Shown piece by piece: positions 59,481 to 64,000 of a stretch of DNA of 64,000 nt. A program made the position numbers and the translations under genes. Below the pieces are notes generated by a model. That model saw nothing but the letters and a program-made list of their open reading frames with translations. It was not told the origin of the DNA and searched no databases. The stretch comes from Paragonimus skrjabini miyazakii (lineage: Eukaryota; Platyhelminthes; Trematoda; Plagiorchiida; Troglotrematidae): positions 471,061-535,060 of the forward strand of contig JTDE01000024.1 in NCBI GenBank assembly GCA_014338405.1. The letters are read 5' to 3'. Every line of letters starts with the position of its first letter. The stretch's first letter is position 1.

Positions 59481-62400
59481 TGGTCTGCTAGGTAAAGAAC
59501 TACTAATGTTGTGTGTGATGTTTCGTGTTAATGGATACTCCGATAGCTTCCTAGTTTGTACTACGCAACGAACAAAACTGCAGGACAGCGAATCATCTTA
59601 AGGGCGTAAAATGATTGAACTGAATCATTCATACGAAGACAAAATGTGAAGTGTACTGATGTCCAGAGGGTTTGACCTGAATCTACTGATAGCTTTTCGT
59701 GCTATACAACTAACGTTGTCGTCCACCACCTAGCCAAACGCGCGCATTCACCTCAAAAACGCCATGCTCGTTTCGTTTTTACTCTTTTGTTGATCCCTTT
59801 GAACATGTTACATCGGCCTCTTAACAAGGCGCTTATCGTAAACAGTACGCGAACTGTATCTTGCTTTTCCGGTGTCCAAACAGCAACAAAAGATCTCCAA
59901 CGAAATTTTTGCCCGCCTAGTCGATTCGTATCAGAGGTCCAATGAGGGCATCGTGCATAAGACGGTCTACCGCGTTACACGTGTTCACACCAGAGATTTT
60001 AAACATCATTCTGGCCGCTGCCGTAGTTGTTGGTGTCCGGCTGCCAAACTCTAATTCATATGCGCAAAATTCCTTTCTTCAGGCAGTTAAGTTGTTAAGA
60101 TATCTTCGTTGAAAAAAAAGATGCGACACCATAGCAGCTATGCTCATATTACCCGAATGACTTGGCGCACACTATTTCTGCTTTTATGCAAACTTGTCTC
60201 GACGGCTATTTTTACATTTTTGTTGTTTTAAACGAACTTGTTTGCCACGTTTTGCTCCTGGTTATCAGCATGTCGGCACCTCATTAACTTTGTCTCGTCC
60301 CTCTAACCTTCTATCCCATGGCCTACCGTTCTGTTGATGATGCCAACCAACAGTATGCGAACCTATCACACAACTGTTCAAGATCGGTTAACTTTTTATC
60401 ACATATCTCCTTGTGTGCTTAGTGTTACGTCATTAAATTTTGGGGGAGTCTAACTCATCCTGACATCAATTAAAAACCCACAGTCTTTGCCATTGTTGCA
60501 TTTAATTCCCGCTATATATTGCACGCATGAGACAGGTGGAGCTTTACTGCTAAAGTTTGCTAAACAAGCGAAACTCATTCGGAGTAAACAATGTGCTCAA
60601 CGTTGCCTACTACTTTGTGTAACCCCGTTAATTTGACGAGTCGTCTTAATGGCATCTTCTTCCTCAGATACCCAAAAGCACATGACTGTTCAACTTGAAT
60701 TCCATATTGGCAAAACATATGGGTTGTCGAATGCATCTTGTCAACAGGCCAGAAAACTAAACATTGATTAGAACTAGATGTAATTACTCCTTGGCACATA
60801 GTTAGCAAATCTTTCAGTATCAGCGTGTTAAAGCCTCCTTGGTCATTTGGCTTTTTTTCATTTGCTTTGTCACCGACATCCTAATTGACTGATTAAATCA
60901 CAAGTGTAAAAGCAGCATAATTACTCTTCAACCGAATAAAGCCCAAAAGGCTAAATTTATCAAGTTCGTTAAAACATTCCTCTCCAACTGATACAATAAA
61001 TTCCCCCATTTCCTCTGATTAATAAATATAACAAGTATTACGAAATGAACTTATGTAGTGTAACTTGTTATACGATAGCATAACAGATTACAAATTAGTT
61101 TGGTCAATTACGTGACAGTCCAATGTGCGATAGCCAGCAAATACAGCTGAAGCAGTTTAAACGGTAGGAACCGATTCGGGTGGAAAAGGAAATCCTAACT
61201 GTAGTAGTGTGTTGAAAGAATATGATTTTTGTGATATGGTTGAAAATTAGCACAGATGGAGGAGAACTAGAGAATGATCACAACTTCTTTTTGTCCACAA
61301 TGGAACTAGAGAAGGAATAGATGCTTGTGAGTGAGAAAAGCCACCTGAAAGATAAATTGCTCTTTTAAAATGATACGAGAATGAAGCGAACAAGGGTAGC
61401 AACAGACATTTTACTAAGTCACCGTCAAGTTAGCCGCTTAAGTATCTGCACACATAACGATAGATTTGAACGATAGCTTAATATAACCATCGGGATGTAG
61501 ATACCAGATTCAGCACTCTAAAAACGGTCATTGAGATAACCGTGTTTGGTTTATAAGAAGTGTTTCGTACCGCATTGATTTTAGGATCAATCTTCAAAGT
61601 CAAAGGCTATATCCGTATATATTCGTCGATACATGTAACGAAATAACTCACAGATTTTAAAACATGCCTACACCTGCTCACACAATCTTATCTGCATATA
61701 ATATTGATGCGGACTATTTGAAACACCAGTTCCTGCTGGATGTGTTTCTCACGCTAGCTGTTTCTTTTACAAGGACTAGTTGAGTGGCTCTGTACATGCT
61801 TGTTTGATGTGCCTAAACGGCGTTTGATCAGACGTGAAATTTTGTCATTTTTTTGCGGCAGATTAAGGTAGACGCGACCGCGTGAAACAAGAGTTAGGTG
61901 ATTTATGAAATTTTTTAGGCGAATACTTTTAAGGATATATTAATGGTTTTCGTTTTCTACCGGTGTACAGTGTAATCATTTAATTCGGTTATCTAAACTG
62001 TCTTTTGGTTGTCACTAATTAAACTCGTTGAAACAGACTAGGCGATTCATATGCGATCGGTACCAAGCAAATAAACTGTACATTTTTCCTTGCGGATATG
62101 GTTCGATTTCGGACATGGCTTAACCAAAGACGCATTTGCCACTATTCTCATAACGCACAATCTATAGATGCTCATAATCAGCAAAAGCCAGAAACATTAA
62201 ACGGAGATTCTGACAGTGCACAAGACATTTTATGCATTACTCATGATCTTTTCACTTTTATTTATTGGTCTCGAATTGATGAACTGCACTCACACCTCAG
62301 CTCTCTTTCACTCACCATAATGATTACCAAAATGTTGTATGCTTGGATCAATGTGTTTTTAAATTCTCCTAGTTTGTTTCAGAGCATGCATGCATGTAAT

Positions 62401-63859
62401 ATATATATATATGTAAACATATATATATATAAAGACTGCCAGGTGTAGCACCCTCACATACAATGATGCTGTTGGTGCCGTTGGGCTTCGAGTGCTCAAA
62501 GTGTTGTTTACCGCATTCGACCTTGCAACCACAAACCTGTAGAAAAGTAGCCTGATTTTGTGACGAACTTTTCCCAGTCTACTAGCGGCGGAACGCTGAA
62601 TTCGTTCAACGTTCTTTCAACTGGGTCGTTGCTTGAATCCGAACGCACTAAAGTCGGTGCGCTGCTAAAACTTCTAAAATGGATACCGGTAACGTCATGT
62701 CGGTGGTTACTAACTGGAAGACTCATATGGGACTATATTTCTGTAAAGTTCTATGCAACTCTCAACCAACTGAAGAAATTGAAGTCTAAAAATATCCTAG
62801 CCGCACGCTACTCAAAACAACTATTCCTGCATCAAGTCGACAAGACCTTAGCTCTTCCTCAGCTCTTCCTCAACAATGTAAAAGATGTGAGAACTTCAAC
62901 TGTTCTTCTGCTTAGCTGATGTACCTCATTTGCAACTAAGCTGAAATTTCTAGACCCCTCCATGTGTGCTATGGACCAATTAATTATTTGATCATAAGCG
63001 TAGATAAATTTCTACTATAGTTTTAGTGAGAGATGTTTGGAATCGGCCTCGTGTTCCTCTGGACAGCTGTATGTGACATTACTACTCCTACTTGTGATTA
63101 CTTCCGTATGGTAAAACTGACTTATGTAAAACTCAGTAATGGTCATCAACTTGCGTCTAATCGACGTTTGTTGATTATTCTGCCCTATAGTTGGCGAAAT
63201 AAATAATCCATTGTTTGAGTGAATCTTGTCACCAAAAACCGCAGCATTTGCACAGAAGTTAAATCAAGGAATTGTTTGATTTTTTACTCTGAGCCCCAGC
63301 TATTTCTCAAAGTTGAGTATACAGGCAGAAACGGCTTTTCACCACAGTTGTATGCTTACAGCAATGAAGTTTATCACGCATTTGTAAAAAATAAACTAGT
63401 CCACTTGGACCCATCCAAGTGTTGAAAATATGACTCAGAAAATCTTCGGGAATCGAGCTCCCCTAAGTAAGTAATGACGATTTTATCACTGAGAAAATAC
63501 TGAGCACATAAGTCAGATAGCCATATTGAATGAATTATGGATCTGCTGGCTTTTCAATTGTTAACACACGCGTTCGATATACTGCGGTGCAATCAGATAC
63601 GTTTACTCGTCCTAAATCCTAGATGTGTACATCGTTCCTGAAATGGAATGATTGGCTGAACAAAGTAGTGTTTGTAACAAGCATCTGTCGATCGTGGGTC
63701 ATGACATTATAAAGTGCACTTGTTCAGCAAGGAGTTCACCGATAATTCATCATGAATATCTTCATTTAGTAGACTATTCCCATTGGTGTGTGCGATTAGC
63801 TAACAGAGTTCGCTTTTTAGGTTTTTCATCTGTTCTCTCTAAACGATGCAAAAAATTGT
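59481..63859. other. No recognisable gene; AT hairpin
   Basis: Holds the TA-rich hairpin at 62385-62431. At 62508-62919 opposite-strand frames compete: 119 codons on plus, and 72 on minus with VERTLNEFSVPPLVDWEKFV. The minus frame looks more protein-like and ends at a donor-like CTACAG|GTTTGT, but neither is recognisable. A 68-codon plus frame at 63219-63425 is unrecognised. Confidence 0.4.
62385..62431. repeat. (ATGC)/(AT)n microsatellite forming a hairpin
   Basis: GCATGCATGCATG runs into (AT)n, then GTAAAC and (AT)n again; the two AT tracts around TAAA are mutually complementary. This is ordinary simple-sequence DNA that could extrude as a cruciform. Confidence 0.85.
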
Positions 63860-64000
63860 GAGGTATATAATTTACACGTAAGGACAAAACGACGAACGAA
63901 CTCCCTATAGGGGAAAACAGTGAAGTAAACAGATTCGATTACTTGGAAACCAGACTAATTGAATCAACACCTCATATCAGCAGGGGCAGCTTGATTAACG
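63860..64000 (+). pseudogene. LINE RT C-terminal fragment, cut by the window end
   Basis: The plus strand reads ELPIGENSEVNRFDYLETRL, then STPHISRGSLIN. This matches the LINE (RTE/R-type) segment IxxxxxExVxxFxYLGSxI-(G)xxxxEI that follows the RT catalytic core. The glycine of YLGS is lost. It runs off the window end, so the next blocks (FxxLxxLW and so on) can be checked in the adjoining sequence. The match is short; clade assignment is tentative. Confidence 0.4.

Overview
The window is AT-rich eukaryotic DNA from what looks like a draft assembly, with two gaps of exactly 100 N (6415-6514 and 17509-17608). No bacterial features are present: there are no long back-to-back reading frames, operons or ribosome binding sites. 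Most of the sequence is intergenic or intronic. The mixture of elements suggests a flatworm, most likely a digenean trematode: tRNA-derived SINEs with an embedded hammerhead ribozyme (the architecture of the schistosome SM-alpha family), degraded Penelope-like elements with GIY-YIG endonucleases, RTE-type LINE fragments, a mariner relic, and candidate short introns. The species cannot be fixed from this sequence alone.

Layout. 1-3247: no recognisable gene. 3248-4165 (minus): decayed Penelope-like element PLE-1, from near the RT catalytic box to the C-terminus. 6515-6830 (plus): RTE-like RT fragment next to the first gap. 12901-13199 (minus): near-complete SINE with a well-formed hammerhead ribozyme. 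14020-14330: diverged copy of a second tRNA-like family. 16926-18191: exact inverted duplication (two 583-bp arms) around the second gap, each arm carrying a tRNA-like element with long terminal inverted repeats. 21330-21800 (plus): second RTE-like fragment. 24112-24176: perfect-stem hairpin. 28395-28979 (plus): second Penelope-like relic, PLE-2, of a different family. 31653-32201 (minus): longest open frame (182 codons), unrecognised. 32914-33873: internally deleted mariner with TIRs and TA duplication. 43222-44190: cluster of decayed hammerhead SINE copies in both orientations. 47912-48210 (minus): second well-preserved hammerhead SINE, with a 3-nt insertion in the ribozyme. 51749-52138, 57091-57617, 57684-58025 and 59043-59480: candidate host exons of unknown function. 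56351-56461 and 58343-58453: diverged direct repeats flanking the 57-kb exon cluster. 63860-64000: start of a third LINE fragment, cut by the window end.

The strongest signals are the hammerhead-bearing SINE family, seen in four states of decay, and the mirror-symmetric block around the second gap, which is either a real long palindrome or an assembly artefact. No complete host gene could be built; the host-exon calls are tentative and rest on open reading frame, splice-like borders and intron phase.
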